Source: Gloeocapsopsis dulcis
GTDB taxonomy: Bacteria > Cyanobacteriota > Cyanobacteriia > Cyanobacteriales > Chroococcidiopsidaceae
Reading direction: 5' to 3'
Length of the DNA: 64,000 nt
Assembly (NCBI RefSeq): GCF_032163395.1
Contig: NZ_CP119968.1
Span: 5,172,001-5,236,000, forward strand
Position numbers and translations under genes: made by a program. The notes below the pieces were generated by a model that did not search any database, was not told where the DNA came from, and saw nothing but the letters and a program-made list of their open reading frames with translations. Shown here one piece after another: positions 17,719-26,379 of this stretch (positions within the stretch are counted from its first letter, which is position 1; the number at the start of each line of letters is the position of its first letter).

Positions 17719-17726
17719 GCTTTCTA
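17719..17726 (+). repeat. Left target-site duplication of the 28-kb island
   Basis: GCTTTCTA abuts the left end of IS1 copy A. The same eight bases abut the right end of IS1 copy B at 45779-45786. Eight bases is within the IS1-family range. Confidence 0.8.
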
Positions 17727-18498
17727 GGTAGTGCTAAACAAGTAATGATGCATTGTAGTAATGCACAAAATACCAAATAGCCCCAATATGATTCTCCAAT
17801 GACCTAGAAAAGGACAAGGTTTTTCGCACCAATCGAGACACCCGTTGCCTGAGCGTGTTGTTGAAGCGCTCAACATAACTGGTCTTGCCCGTCTCTTTGC
17901 CGACTGCACGATGCCGCTTATTCGGTAAAACTGCTGCGTAGGCTGCCCAAAAATCGGTGTAAGCAACTGCACATTGACGGTAGACTGGGGGCAAAGAATT
18001 CCACAATTGACGAGCTGCCGTTTCGTCTCGTGTACCAATGTAAACGCCAACAATTTCACGCGTGTCTGCATCCAGAGCTAACCAAACCCATTGTTTGTTG
18101 CCTTTGTGGTCTACAAATGACCACAACTCATCACACTGAATCGTTAGCACCCCTTTTTTGGGTGTCACCTGCACTTGCCGAGGCACCTGAGCATATTTCT
18201 GATTAACGTAGCTTTGCAGCCATTGCTCAGACACCTGCGCTACACGAGCAATTCCAGCAAGGGAAATCCGCTCCAACAGCAATCGGTCAATCCACTCCCG
18301 TGTGTTTTGGTCTATCACCTTCTTTTGGGGATGTTCTACGAATTGCCGACCGCATTCATGACATTTGAACCGTTGTTTACCGTTGTGAATTCGACCATTT
18401 TTGACTGTTTGAGAAGATGCACAAATGGGGCAGGCAGGCATGAGAGAAAAAAATCAGCAAGAGTTCTACTTCTCCATCATTACATCTTGAGCACTACC
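17727..18498 (-). mobile_element. IS1-family insertion sequence, copy A
   Basis: A 772-bp element with terminal inverted repeats starting GGTAGTGCT at both ends, about 20 of 24 bases matching. It encodes one uninterrupted transposase. By eye it is the same sequence as copy B at 45007-45778. Its right inner flank reads TAAGTTTC. Confidence 0.92.
17734..18441 (-). CDS. IS1-family transposase (single-frame type)
   Basis: A 235-residue DDE transposase. The N-terminus is a zinc ribbon (CPICASSQ and KCHECGRQF), followed by a helix-turn-helix (ISLAGIARVAQVSEQWLQSY). The catalytic core shows Asp in IQCDELWSFV, Asp in AYTDFWAAY and Glu in SYVERFNNTLRQR. Unlike classical IS1, which needs a -1 frameshift between insA and insB, the two parts are fused in one frame here, as in many cyanobacterial and archaeal IS1 members. 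No lesion is visible and the element may be active. Confidence 0.93.
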   Translation of the reverse strand: MPACPICASSQTVKNGRIHNGKQRFKCHECGRQFVEHPQKKVIDQNTREWIDRLLLERISLAGIARVAQVSEQWLQSYVNQKYAQVPRQVQVTPKKGVLTIQCDELWSFVDHKGNKQWVWLALDADTREIVGVYIGTRDETAARQLWNSLPPVYRQCAVAYTDFWAAYAAVLPNKRHRAVGKETGKTSYVERFNNTLRQRVSRLVRKTLSFSRSLENHIGAIWYFVHYYNASLLV

Positions 18499-18505
18499 TA
18501 AGTTT

Positions 18506-18967
18506 CTACACGTCTGTCTTACTCCAAGGTTGCGCTCCTTCTATACGCTTTTGTATAAGGCGTAAATACTCCCACCCTCGTTGAACTCCAACGGGACGAT
18601 TTAAAAGTTTGCTCATCCACTCGGCTACCCTCCGGCTATTCCATAAGCCTCCATCTGGTGCAGGTCCTTGCAAGGCTTGTGCAAGTTGAGCTTGTTGCCA
18701 TTTTGTGAGCAAAGTGGGTGCCCCAAGCTGGTTGCGGCGTCGGTTTCTAAGCACTTCTGGTCCATGTTGATTATATTCGCGGGTAAGGCGACGAATTGAA
18801 TTAGGAGTATAGCCAACCACCGCAGAAATATCTTTTGTCGATCTGCCTTGTGCTAATAGCCAGATAGTTTGATAATGCGTTAGTTCGATAGCATCTCTCG
18901 CTTGACGATAGCGTCTTTCCAACTCTTCTATGGTCAGGTGGGCTTTCACAGTTAAGTGTTTCGGCAT
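18506..18967 (-). pseudogene. IS630-type transposase, N-terminal part only
   Basis: The frame from the ATG at 18967 encodes the helix-turn-helix half of an IS630-family transposase: LTIEELERRYRQARDAIE, then WLLAQGRSTKDISAVVGYTP (HTH) and WMSKLLNRPVGVQRGWEYLR. After GWEYLR the sequence diverges from the family and stops within 15 codons, 8 bp before the IS1 end. The catalytic half is absent. Extending to 19024 would use an upstream non-ATG start and adds nothing family-like. It may be a first reading frame of a two-frame element or a truncation caused by the IS1 insertion. Confidence 0.7.
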
Positions 18968-19263
18968 AAAGCTTAGAGATTGCATTTTTTGTCTAAAACT
19001 GACTGCACCGAAGTAATACTTCAATCCACAGTACTACTTCAAACAACATTGTGCTTTTGATCGTCAAAATTTGTCGATATGGATTTATTCAGGAATAGTG
19101 TATAAGCTCCATTCGCACGAATCTATGTCTGCGATCGCCTTTTGACCTATTTCTCGCACCATGCGTCTGGAAATACTAGTCCATTACAAATTCCCTAAAT
19201 TTATTAAAGTTTTAGAGATAAAGCTTCTCACAATTAGAACTTTTTTTCAGTGCAGATTGTTGC

Positions 19264-20589
19264 TTAAAGCACTTTTATCACTGCTTGATATCGCTCCTCA
19301 ATATCCTTTTTATCTAACTGTTGAGAAACGCCATCGAAACTGTCGTGCTTAATCATTTCGGCATGACGACGCAGTGCTGCACGGAGTCTTGAATTTTGGG
19401 TGTAAAGAGCAATGGTTGCGATCGCCTCCAGTAAACGAATAGTGACAGCAACATCCGAAGTACTATACTGTCGAATTTGGTTAAAGGCAGCATCAGTTAG
19501 CCCTGCAAACGTCACTGGTTGAGCAATGACGCGCAAGTTGTCCTTGTCATCGTAGCGGTAGGGAGAAGGAAAATTGCGTTGGGCAAGACGTGACAGCCCT
19601 GCACTCAATCGGTCAATACACCTAATCGCAGTAAATGGATCGTTGACGGCGGGAGAAATGGCACGTAGAGCAATTTCAACTAATTGATGAATGGGAAACT
19701 CTACATCCTGCTGCTCGGTGCGTTCTCTACCTAGAATAAAGGCATCTCGAAACTCTTTAGTGAGTTTTTGATTGATCTGTTCCCCAGGATAGATCATGAC
19801 TAACTCTCTACCCTGGACGATAAACTTGCCTGGTCGAAATTCCAACCGCAGTAGCAACTCGTTCTCACAGGCAATCTGCATTAATTTTTCATCATCAATT
19901 GCTTGTAAATAACCGCTACTAGTTGCCTTAATCGGATAAGCATCTGCGTCAAAATTTGTGGGGATTTCTACCACTTGCCGCCCAGATTGAGACAAGCCTT
20001 GTCCAATTTTTTCCGGAAATAGTCGATCTATAGCACGGTCGAACTCGGTACTGACCTCTAAGATAACGTGCGATACTTGAATGATTGTGGAAGCGTGATG
20101 AATAAAGTAGATCAGCAAACTGATGCTCGCGATTGCTAACACTAAGGCAACTGTCACTGATATCTGCGGCACAAAGGAATTGTAATCATTTCCCTCTCCT
20201 CGCACTGTCCGCAGCACGAGCAAGCAGTAGATAAACGTACCAATAAATGTCCCCAGCACAACTTGATTACCAATGTCCTGCATAAAGTTACGCAGCAAGC
20301 GGGGACCAAAATTAGAAGCAGCCAGTTGCAGAGCCACAATTGTAATTGAAAAGGCAGTACCCGCAACAGTAATTACAGAACCAGCGATAGCTGAAAGTAC
20401 TGCTCTGGCTCCATTCGTCCCGCCTGTGTATATCCAGCCCCACTTTTCTAAGGGATCATAGTATCCTGCTCGGTCAAGCGTCAACATTGTAAACGCCAAG
20501 GCGATCGCGATCGTCACAATGACAGCTGGCAAGAACAAGTAGCTCGATTGGAGTGAATCCCATAGTTTAGCGATTTTGACGTTTTTCAT
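19264..20589 (-). CDS. DUF2254 family membrane protein
   Basis: A 441-residue predicted membrane protein with four N-terminal hydrophobic segments (about 20-40, 65-90, 112-130 and 145-168) and a large soluble C-terminal half. The motif TVAGTAFSITIVALQLAASNFGPRLLRNFM is the DUF2254 signature region, with related HHASTIIQVS and VNDPFTAIRCIDRL segments later. Function is unknown. The family is common in stress-tolerant bacteria and is often found near channel genes. Here it sits directly downstream of a truncated mechanosensitive channel gene on the same strand. The start at 20589 is well placed before the first helix. Confidence 0.88.
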   Translation of the reverse strand: MKNVKIAKLWDSLQSSYLFLPAVIVTIAIALAFTMLTLDRAGYYDPLEKWGWIYTGGTNGARAVLSAIAGSVITVAGTAFSITIVALQLAASNFGPRLLRNFMQDIGNQVVLGTFIGTFIYCLLVLRTVRGEGNDYNSFVPQISVTVALVLAIASISLLIYFIHHASTIIQVSHVILEVSTEFDRAIDRLFPEKIGQGLSQSGRQVVEIPTNFDADAYPIKATSSGYLQAIDDEKLMQIACENELLLRLEFRPGKFIVQGRELVMIYPGEQINQKLTKEFRDAFILGRERTEQQDVEFPIHQLVEIALRAISPAVNDPFTAIRCIDRLSAGLSRLAQRNFPSPYRYDDKDNLRVIAQPVTFAGLTDAAFNQIRQYSTSDVAVTIRLLEAIATIALYTQNSRLRAALRRHAEMIKHDSFDGVSQQLDKKDIEERYQAVIKVL

Positions 20590-20653
20590 TTGCCATCGTC
20601 CGCAGTTAGATTTTGGTTGCTGCTATTACCGTTTTTTGAGGCTCGGCTTTCAG

Positions 20654-20956
20654 CTAACCGCTCGGCTGTACTAAATCTCCGGCTTTAAATGTTGGGACAA
20701 CAATTGATAAGGCGACAAATAATCCCAAGAGAATTATAGTTCTCTGAGCTAATTGCCCTAGCACCATGCCTAAATTTCGTGCTTGCCGATGCCTGTGAGT
20801 GACACGTTGTACTACTAACTTCAGCCAGCGAGCGGCAAAGAAAAATATGATAAAAACAACGAGCGCTAATACAATGTTTGGCAGCATGATGATAAAGCCA
20901 TTAACTAGTGCTCCGATTTTATTCCATGCTGCTGTTGTTGCTGCCTGAAAATCCAT
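20654..20956 (-). pseudogene. MscS-type mechanosensitive channel, 5' fragment
   Basis: The first 100 codons match the N-terminal helices of small MscS-family channels: MLPNIVLALVVFIIFFFAAR, then VTHRHRQARNLGMVLGQLAQR, then ILLGLFVALSIVVPTFKAGD. After AGDLVQ, where intact proteins enter the pore helix, the frame ends at PSG-stop. The pore and the cytoplasmic vestibule are therefore missing. It lies 65 bp ahead of the DUF2254 gene on the same strand. Confidence 0.75.
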
Positions 20957-21228
20957 AGTTGTTTATATTAATACCCAGAGTTTTGATGTTGAACCTTATG
21001 TTTTAAATTGGCGATCGCTTCGCTTCATTAGGTGTAACTTCATTCGAATTCTACTAGTGAAACGGCGTTTTTTCTATGGTAGAAACAAAAAGATAAAAGT
21101 TTACCTTGAGTTAGGAAAAATAGCTCTTAAATAATTAGGAGTTTAATTTTGAGAACACAGAAGATAGCTCAGTATTAAAATTAATAGGCTTAGAGAAAAA
21201 ATGTATTTAACTAAACGAGCGAGGCAGA

Positions 21229-21423
21229 TTAATGTGGAGAATTCTTTTTGATATTGCCAAAATCATTTCTAAGCTGGAGTAGAGGAAATCCGACAGTATT
21301 GTAGCTCGTCGTTGCAATTTTAATCTTACTAGCATCGAAAGCCTTGAGAATATCATGGCTAACGGTATCTTTAGGATCGTGAATCCCGTGTTCTCTGACA
21401 AGAAAGCGGATAGTCAGTTCAAA
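21229..21423 (-). pseudogene. MscS-type mechanosensitive channel, 3' fragment
   Basis: Read on the minus strand, this stretch encodes FELTIRFLVREHGIHDPKDT followed by VSHDILKAFDASKIKIATTS and a stop, the C-terminal end of an MscS-type channel. An in-frame stop precedes FEL, so no start remains. It lies upstream of the 5' fragment at 20654, in the order 3' piece then 5' piece, so the two come from different tandem mscS genes or from a rearrangement. Confidence 0.6.
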
Positions 21424-21693
21424 CTAGTTGTCCGGTGGTAGCGAAAGTTGGGGTAAAAAAAATACTCTTCACAGAGTCTCCTGAATAGATATTAGTGATT
21501 GGCTCAGTATTATGTTGTCTTTGATTAGGAAAAAGCGTTGCGCGATCGCTTTGACGATTTAGCAATTTCCTATTGAAAACTTTATCTAAATCGTGACTGC
21601 GATATACAACGCTCGCAATTGGTTGAATTAAGAGATGAGTCATGAACTACAGTTAAGTGATTTAACTGTCTTTGTCTTAAAGCTAGATCTAGA

Positions 21694-21712
21694 TAGTGGA
21701 AAAGTCGGGGAG
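21694..21712 (-). promoter_or_regulatory. Island motif copy 1
   Basis: CTCCCCGACTTTTCCACTA on the minus strand, one mismatch from the consensus CTCCACGASTTTTCCACTA. It points toward the region of decayed mscS genes (21643 and below). It also lies 235 bp upstream of the plus-strand gene at 21947, for which it would be inverted. Confidence 0.7.
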
Positions 21713-21946
21713 ATTGAGTGAAATTACCAAAAAATCACTCTAACAGTTTAGCTAGGTGCAGCAATTTACTGAGGAATAACTTGTTTTTCACTTACAAACA
21801 TTCTTTACTACCCGTTAGTAAACTTGGCTTCAGTTAGATTGCCCTATCCTACAGAATTAGTAATTTAAATAATTAATCCATGGACAGAGGCAAATTTTTT
21901 CAATTTGGAAACATAGAAATAACAAAGAAATATTGAGTTAAAGAAT

Positions 21947-22318
21947 ATGAAACATAAAATTATTATCGCTGTTGTAGGAGCATTTACAGCTATTACAAGT
22001 TTCGCTAGCTCGGTTCGCGCCCAATCGATTCAAGATTTTACTTTATCTGGCGAATCGCTTGACGTTGAAAATTTAACAGTCAGAGATGATTACAAAGAAT
22101 TCTTTGGAAGAAAGAGCGATCGCGAGAACATCTCATTAAATTCTAGAAATCTTAATCCGAATCGAGATGATGGTGTATGGCAAATTTCCGAACAAGTTGA
22201 GTTACAAGTCAATGAACCAATTGCACCTCCAGTTTTTCCTGCTTTCCCACGAGAAGATGGAGCATCAATAGTCAACGATATTGACAGAGTAGAGTTACAA
22301 TACGAGCTGCTTGAATAA
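21947..22318 (+). CDS. Secreted hypothetical protein
   Basis: A 123-residue protein with a classical signal peptide (MKHKIIIAVVGAFTAITSFA, cleavage probably after SVRA near residue 25). The mature part is polar with no cysteine and no domain I recognise; it contains DDYKEFFGRKSDRENISLNS and an acidic tail. Probably periplasmic. Upstream lie about 240 bp of AT-rich sequence and one copy of the island motif in the opposite orientation. It could be one of the envelope proteins of this island, but no function can be given. Confidence 0.55.
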   Translation: MKHKIIIAVVGAFTAITSFASSVRAQSIQDFTLSGESLDVENLTVRDDYKEFFGRKSDRENISLNSRNLNPNRDDGVWQISEQVELQVNEPIAPPVFPAFPREDGASIVNDIDRVELQYELLE

Positions 22319-22324
22319 ACTGCT

Positions 22325-22595
22325 GGCTCCGCAAAAATTGCCTACCGCTTCGTGCTACCCCCATTAAACCAATTACTAGAGTCAAGCGCGCTGCTTGCTC
22401 GATGAGCGTCTCCTAGGCAATCTCCCAGCGATTGAGGTGAAGCAATCCAAAAACGGCTGGACTTAGCAGTATTCCACATGCAAGTGCCGTCAGTGGTTCT
22501 GATGCCCACCAAGTCCGTCTAAATAAGTCAGATACTAGTCCGATTAATAGCACTAGCCCACCGACAGCCACCAATGCAATATTTAGTTCGTTCAT
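22325..22595 (-). pseudogene. Cation:proton antiporter, 5' fragment with premature stop
   Basis: The 60-codon open frame starting at 22595 (LNIALVAVGGLVLLIGLVSD, then SEPLTALACGILLSPAVFGLL) is the N-terminus of an NhaP/CPA1-type antiporter. It ends at a TAG after WEIA. Reading through the stop in the same frame gives LIEQAARLTLVIGLMGVA, the next conserved block, before homology ends at about 22330. So the gene carries a nonsense codon and has lost its 3' four-fifths. It lies 16 bp after the ion-channel stop on the same strand. Confidence 0.7.
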
Positions 22596-22611
22596 GAGTT
22601 AGCCATCAAAT

Positions 22612-23418
22612 TTACGGTTCCGATCTCTGACGAGATAGCAATTGAATCTCTTGACGCAAAGCCTTAACTTCAGCGTGCAGTGCTTCTATAGATTTAGCCC
22701 CTGCTATTTCCGCTTCGTCGTCTTCGGCATCGCGACCGAGAAAAAATGTCGCGATCGCTGCTGTCAAGTAACCAAATACGGCAAAAGCATACAACGCTAG
22801 GAAAAAGCAAAGCACTCGCCCTTCTGGAGTCTGGGGCCAGTATTCCGAACCCATTGTGGTCATAAGCATTGCCGTCCACCAGAGCGCCGTACCGTAGTCA
22901 TTTAGACCGCGCCTATCAGGAGTATTGCTCTCAAAGGTATACATTCCTGCTGCTCCGACTAGGGTAATAACCAGCGTTGTTGCTACAACGTAGCCGAAGC
23001 CGCGACGACCTAAACTAGCACCGATCGCCCGCATCCCCCGATTCGTGCGTGTAATTACACGTAGTAACCTGATGCCACGAGCAACCTGTGCAGTACTTAG
23101 TACCCGTAAAACACGGACAAACCTAAACAGACGTAGTGCTGGTAGTGGTAGGGCAATAACTGTTAGCCAGTTGCGTCGAAGATAGACAAGCTTATATGGA
23201 GCTAGGGTAAATTCAAGGATGAAGTCTAGAATGAAGATTATCCAAATAACTGTGCCAAAGACTTGAAGTAAGGGGTTCAAGCCCCAGATTAGCTCAACAA
23301 TAAACAGCGCCAACCACGCAAAGCCCAGCACGAGCATTGGTGTTTCTAGCCAGTCTTCTAGCTGTTGCAAAACTTCCTGTCGTTCTCGATTGAGTACCTG
23401 TTTTTCTGAGGATTTCAT
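22612..23418 (-). CDS. Voltage-gated-type ion transporter with atypical filter
   Basis: A 268-residue six-helix channel subunit. The S4 segment is Arg-rich (LRLFRFVRVLRVLSTAQVAR, then RLLRVITRTNRGMRAIG). A pore helix and a final helix follow (ALYAFAVFGYLTAAIATFF), and the C-terminus is a coiled coil (IEALHAEVKALRQEIQLLSR). The selectivity-filter position reads MTTMGSEYWP instead of the potassium-channel TVGYG, so ion selectivity is uncertain. An island motif copy lies upstream at 23627-23645. A 54-codon open frame encoding a one-helix peptide sits in between. Inner-membrane location is clear; the physiological role is inferred only as osmotic or ionic stress. Confidence 0.85.
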   Translation of the reverse strand: MKSSEKQVLNRERQEVLQQLEDWLETPMLVLGFAWLALFIVELIWGLNPLLQVFGTVIWIIFILDFILEFTLAPYKLVYLRRNWLTVIALPLPALRLFRFVRVLRVLSTAQVARGIRLLRVITRTNRGMRAIGASLGRRGFGYVVATTLVITLVGAAGMYTFESNTPDRRGLNDYGTALWWTAMLMTTMGSEYWPQTPEGRVLCFFLALYAFAVFGYLTAAIATFFLGRDAEDDEAEIAGAKSIEALHAEVKALRQEIQLLSRQRSEP

Positions 23419-23446
23419 CTAGCAATGCTTGTTTTTCTTTTAGCGG

Positions 23447-23611
23447 TCATAGCTTCCTTTCCTCCGTCTGTTTGCATACAAGAGCAAACCGTTTTGGCGG
23501 TCGAGTAGATTGCGATCGCCCTTTTTCCAGCCGCCAAAACCGCAACACCTCGCCGACAGTTACTAGAACCAAAACGCCAATAGTTATAGGTAGAAAGGGA
23601 CATAGTTCCAC
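23447..23611 (-). CDS. Possible 54-residue single-helix membrane peptide
   Basis: From a GTG at 23611 the minus strand encodes MELCPFLPITIGVLVLVTVG, a hydrophobic helix, followed by EVLRFWRLEKGRSQSTRPPK and a basic tail, stopping at 23447, 28 bp before the ion-channel start. The composition (helix, aromatic border, positive tail) is protein-like, but there is no ATG, and homology cannot be judged. Motif copy 23627 ends only 16 bp upstream of the GTG, which is tight for a promoter driving this frame. Could be a channel-associated micro-protein or chance. Confidence 0.35.
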   Translation of the reverse strand: MELCPFLPITIGVLVLVTVGEVLRFWRLEKGRSQSTRPPKRFALVCKQTEERKL

Positions 23612-23626
23612 TTAGTTAAAACAAAA

Positions 23627-23645
23627 AAGTGGAAAACTAGGGAAT
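23627..23645 (-). promoter_or_regulatory. Island motif copy 2
   Basis: ATTCCCTAGTTTTCCACTT on the minus strand: the TTTTCCACT half is intact and the distal half is degenerate. It points toward the ion-channel gene (start 23418). Confidence 0.55.
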
Positions 23646-23804
23646 CAAACAAAGTAGTTGTCTCTTCCACGAAATCTGCACCTTTTTTCATCAAACTTTT
23701 AGATACACATAAATGGTTGGGTTCCTATTTCAGTTCCTCTTAAAGGGTATGTACCATCAGATCAGCTGGTATACTGCCGCAATTTTCCTAGCTAGCTTGC
23801 TTGA

Positions 23805-24122
23805 AATGATGCTGGAGAAGCGGCAACAAATATAGTAGATAGTTGCTCAGGTGACGGAAGTTTTCAAAATAGAAGCAGGCAAGTAGTTAAGCAAGTAGCA
23901 TACCTCACTCAACAAAGAACTTCAAAGATAACTAAACAAGTAATTTTTATAGGTGTAGAATACACCATCGATGTAATTCAAATGGCTGCTCAACAGGTCA
24001 AAAAGCATAATCTACCTACTGAAAATATAGCATTGATTAGCGTTAAAATTATGGGACTTGTTGAACCCAAGATGAAGATATATATTCCCAATCTTTATTT
24101 GAGAGTAAACATTAAACAATAG
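23805..24122 (+). pseudogene. Open frame without start, possible degraded gene
   Basis: After a TGA at 23802 one plus-strand frame stays open for 105 codons. It has protein-like content, including TKQVIFIGVEYTIDVIQMAA, then ENIALISVKIMGLVEPKMKI and YIPNLYLRVNIKQ before a stop. No ATG, GTG or TTG lies in its first half, so it is either a 5'-truncated gene or chance. I do not recognise the family. The block 23646-24213 otherwise contains only a GGCGATCGC inverted pair near 24135-24170. Confidence 0.3.
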
Positions 24123-24213
24123 TAAACTGTTATTGGCGATCGCATTTTATTTGCTAATCAGCGATCGCCTTACTAAAATTTAAACAAATCAAATTATGTT
24201 CGCTCTAACCTAC

Positions 24214-24465
24214 CTAGTAGCGGGTAGTAGTATCATCTCTTCGCTTCCTACCGCCAGTTAATCCTGCTAGACCAAATAGACCAATTAATCCTAGCCATCC
24301 CCAATCAAACCCATTATCAGCATAAACAACTCTGGGTGCAACCGTGGTTGGTGGAACAGTAGTAACTGGTCTTGGCGCACAGGAGGACAAAGTAAAAATT
24401 AAAAGTGCTGCGCTTAAGATAAGGGCACCAGTACTAACAAATTTAGATAATTTAAAACCTTTCAT
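24214..24465 (-). CDS. WGxxGxxG family small lipoprotein
   Basis: An 83-residue protein. The N-terminal hydrophobic segment ends in a lipobox (FTLSSC, Cys near residue 29), and a Pro/Val/Thr-rich linker follows. The C-terminal helix, FDWGWLGLIGLFGLAGLTGG, is capped by a basic run (RKRRDD). It therefore seems anchored at both ends, by lipid and by the Gly-rich helix. Family WGxxGxxG proteins are known only as short extracytoplasmic peptides of unknown role; the C-terminus resembles sorting or anchoring tails. Two paralogues lie in the same island (35818-36108 and 37198-37446), but no motif copy is found near this one. Confidence 0.8.
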   Translation of the reverse strand: MKGFKLSKFVSTGALILSAALLIFTLSSCAPRPVTTVPPTTVAPRVVYADNGFDWGWLGLIGLFGLAGLTGGRKRRDDTTTRY

Positions 24466-25027
24466 GGTAAAAATGTTTTTTTACTTGTAATTTACTAAAA
24501 TTCAAACAGTTTCAGCCTTATTTACCTAACTCTAAGGCTTAATCAGAAATATTATTCCTGATAATCAGTACGACGGTTTAGAGTGGGGTCTCAAAAGTAG
24601 TACGATTCCCTATTACTTGTTTGTTTTTTACCAATTTAGTAGTTAATAATCTAGATTAAATCAATCATTAGTTAGAAAGATATTTTATTGCCATATCTTT
24701 CTTAAGAAACATAGTTTTATTATTGTCAGTCATTTAGTTTTGTAAAGTAGTGTATAGGCAACAAAGCTCACGTCAACTTTTTTTACTAATTTTTAATAAA
24801 ATTACTACCTATAAAATGTTACCAGTTTTGTTTTTTAAGCATTTTAAAGCTTCTAATTAGGATTGATATCAAACAATAACAAACTAATAAGCTAATAGGA
24901 AAATGTGATAGCCACAGGAGATTTTGCTTGGTTTCATTGAATTGATCTAGTAAGATCAACTACTTTTATAGAGATTATTTTTCAGGAGTAAGCGTCTTTT
25001 GAGATAAACAAATGAAGACATCAAAAT
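24466..25027. other. 562-bp AT-rich intergenic region
   Basis: No gene is visible. AGCCTTA (24514-24520) and TAAGGCT (24533-24539) form a small hairpin whose stem resembles the terminator at 35713-35746. An imperfect ATCAG...CTGAT pair follows. No copy of the island motif was found. Confidence 0.5.
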
Positions 25028-25990
25028 TTATGTAGATTTACGTACTTGTCTAAGTGTAAAAAGTGTAATCTCAGGTGGGCAGTTAATTCGTATTGGTAGG
25101 ATACTAAAGCCAATCCCTCGGTTGACGTAAAGATGGTTTCCTTGTTCTCCATATCCATCAATCCAGCCGTCAGCATGAACCCGATCTTCCTTAGTAAAAG
25201 TCAGCCAAGACCATTCCGGAGTGAATGGCAAGCGAATTTGTCCGCCGTGAGTGTGCCCTGCTACAGCTATAGATGTGGAGCTGGCGGGAAATAGGGCAAA
25301 GGATTCAGGATGATGCATCATTACAAACCTGGGTGCTGAGTCCGGTACCTCAGCTAGCGCTACAGCTGGTTTATCTTCATTGGGCCAATGCGCTCCTACA
25401 CCTACTAAATACAAAAGTGCGTTGCGATCGCTTCTAGCTAATGTCTGACTTTGATTTTGGGACAGCACGAGCGTAACAGCCTCATTTTTCAGCACTTGCA
25501 CGCCCACCGCTTCGAGAGACTCAGCTAATTTGGTAGCTAAAGTAATGTTTGGAGGAGCATCCTTCGCTTTCATTCCATAATCGTGATTACCTAATACCGC
25601 ATAGGTTGGGATACCGGAGGCAGGTAGTGGACGCACAAGCTCGATCGCCTTACGAATTTCTGCGCTAGGGTTCTTACCTAGAGAGTAAATGAAGTCGCCA
25701 ATAATCAGCGCGATCGCTGGGCGCTCTTTAACCAGTCGCTGGACAATCCGATCGATAGTAGAGGTGTTGTCCAGCCACATTCCCACCTGCCAATCACCGA
25801 TAACCGCAACTTTTTGCCCCTCCCAAGCAGCAGGTAAACCAGGAATTGCTGCAACTTGGGGTTCTATATCGATGAGGTATGGTTCGAGCAAACCCCAAAT
25901 CAGAATTGCGCCAATCAACCCTAATAAGCTTAATAGAGCGTACTTAATTTTCTTCATGGTTCGTTTGCGAATTCTACTGTTGAGTGTCAT
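25028..25990 (-). CDS. Calcineurin-like metallophosphoesterase
   Basis: A 320-residue metallophosphoesterase with an N-terminal membrane anchor (YALLSLLGLIGAILIWGLL). The motif blocks are all present: VIGDWQVGM (Asp; the usual HxH is replaced by WQ), IIGDFIY, LGNHDYG, MMHHPES and AGHTHGGQ. The last four are the conserved metal ligands. This resembles membrane-anchored YkuE/YaeI-type phosphodiesterases acting on lipid or cell-wall substrates; the substrate here is unknown. ATG at 25990 is used. A second ATG 11 codons later, at the anchor, is also possible. Downstream neighbour on the same strand is a long non-coding gap; upstream is a PAP2 fragment. Confidence 0.85.
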   Translation of the reverse strand: MTLNSRIRKRTMKKIKYALLSLLGLIGAILIWGLLEPYLIDIEPQVAAIPGLPAAWEGQKVAVIGDWQVGMWLDNTSTIDRIVQRLVKERPAIALIIGDFIYSLGKNPSAEIRKAIELVRPLPASGIPTYAVLGNHDYGMKAKDAPPNITLATKLAESLEAVGVQVLKNEAVTLVLSQNQSQTLARSDRNALLYLVGVGAHWPNEDKPAVALAEVPDSAPRFVMMHHPESFALFPASSTSIAVAGHTHGGQIRLPFTPEWSWLTFTKEDRVHADGWIDGYGEQGNHLYVNRGIGFSILPIRINCPPEITLFTLRQVRKST

Positions 25991-26011
25991 TAATCTATTA
26001 CCTTGGAGCGA

Positions 26012-26379
26012 CTACAAAGCTCGGCGCAAATGCCCAGAAAAACCCATACTTGCAAATAACGCTGGTGCTAAGAACGCGATCCACAGTGCAACTAAACCAG
26101 ATGTCACAACCTCGCGCGTCAATCCACTGCTCAGGATGAAGCGAAACACAAGCACGAACAACACAAGTCCTCCCAAACCAATCGCAACTTTCAGCACTTG
26201 CTTTGGGAGGGAAAGTTTGGTTGGAGAGTAACGAACAAACCTATATTCTAATGGTATGCCAATTCCTAAACCGATAGCAGTACCAAATAATTCCCAAGCT
26301 CTATCAGAGAAGTTAGTGAAAGGAAACACTGCAATGGGTGCTGATAGACCAACCACCAAGAAGAAAGGAAAACGTTGCT
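26012..26379 (-). pseudogene. PAP2-superfamily membrane phosphatase, 3' fragment
   Basis: The frame reading RFPFFLVVGLSAPIAVFPF and on through IPLEYRFVRYSPTKLSL and RALSTART-less C-terminal helices resembles the last third of a PAP2-type membrane phosphatase. The catalytic PAP2 motifs that should lie upstream are missing. The open frame is closed by a stop at its upstream border. At that border the sequence switches to the 5' part of a GH31 gene in another frame, so this is a deletion or recombination scar. Confidence 0.55.

Noticed and set aside
18175-18501. 108-codon frame antisense to the IS1 transposase (also at 45455-45802)
   Set aside because: Repeats with each IS1 copy and has no protein-like features.
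21419-21643. 74-codon minus-strand frame 50 bp downstream of motif copy 1
   Set aside because: Position is tempting, but there is no ribosome site and the composition is unconvincing. It overlaps the MscS 3' remnant and is probably debris.
23661-23690. CTCTTCCACGAAATCTGCAC as a further motif copy
   Set aside because: Only a scrambled partial match; the spacing of the half-sites is wrong.
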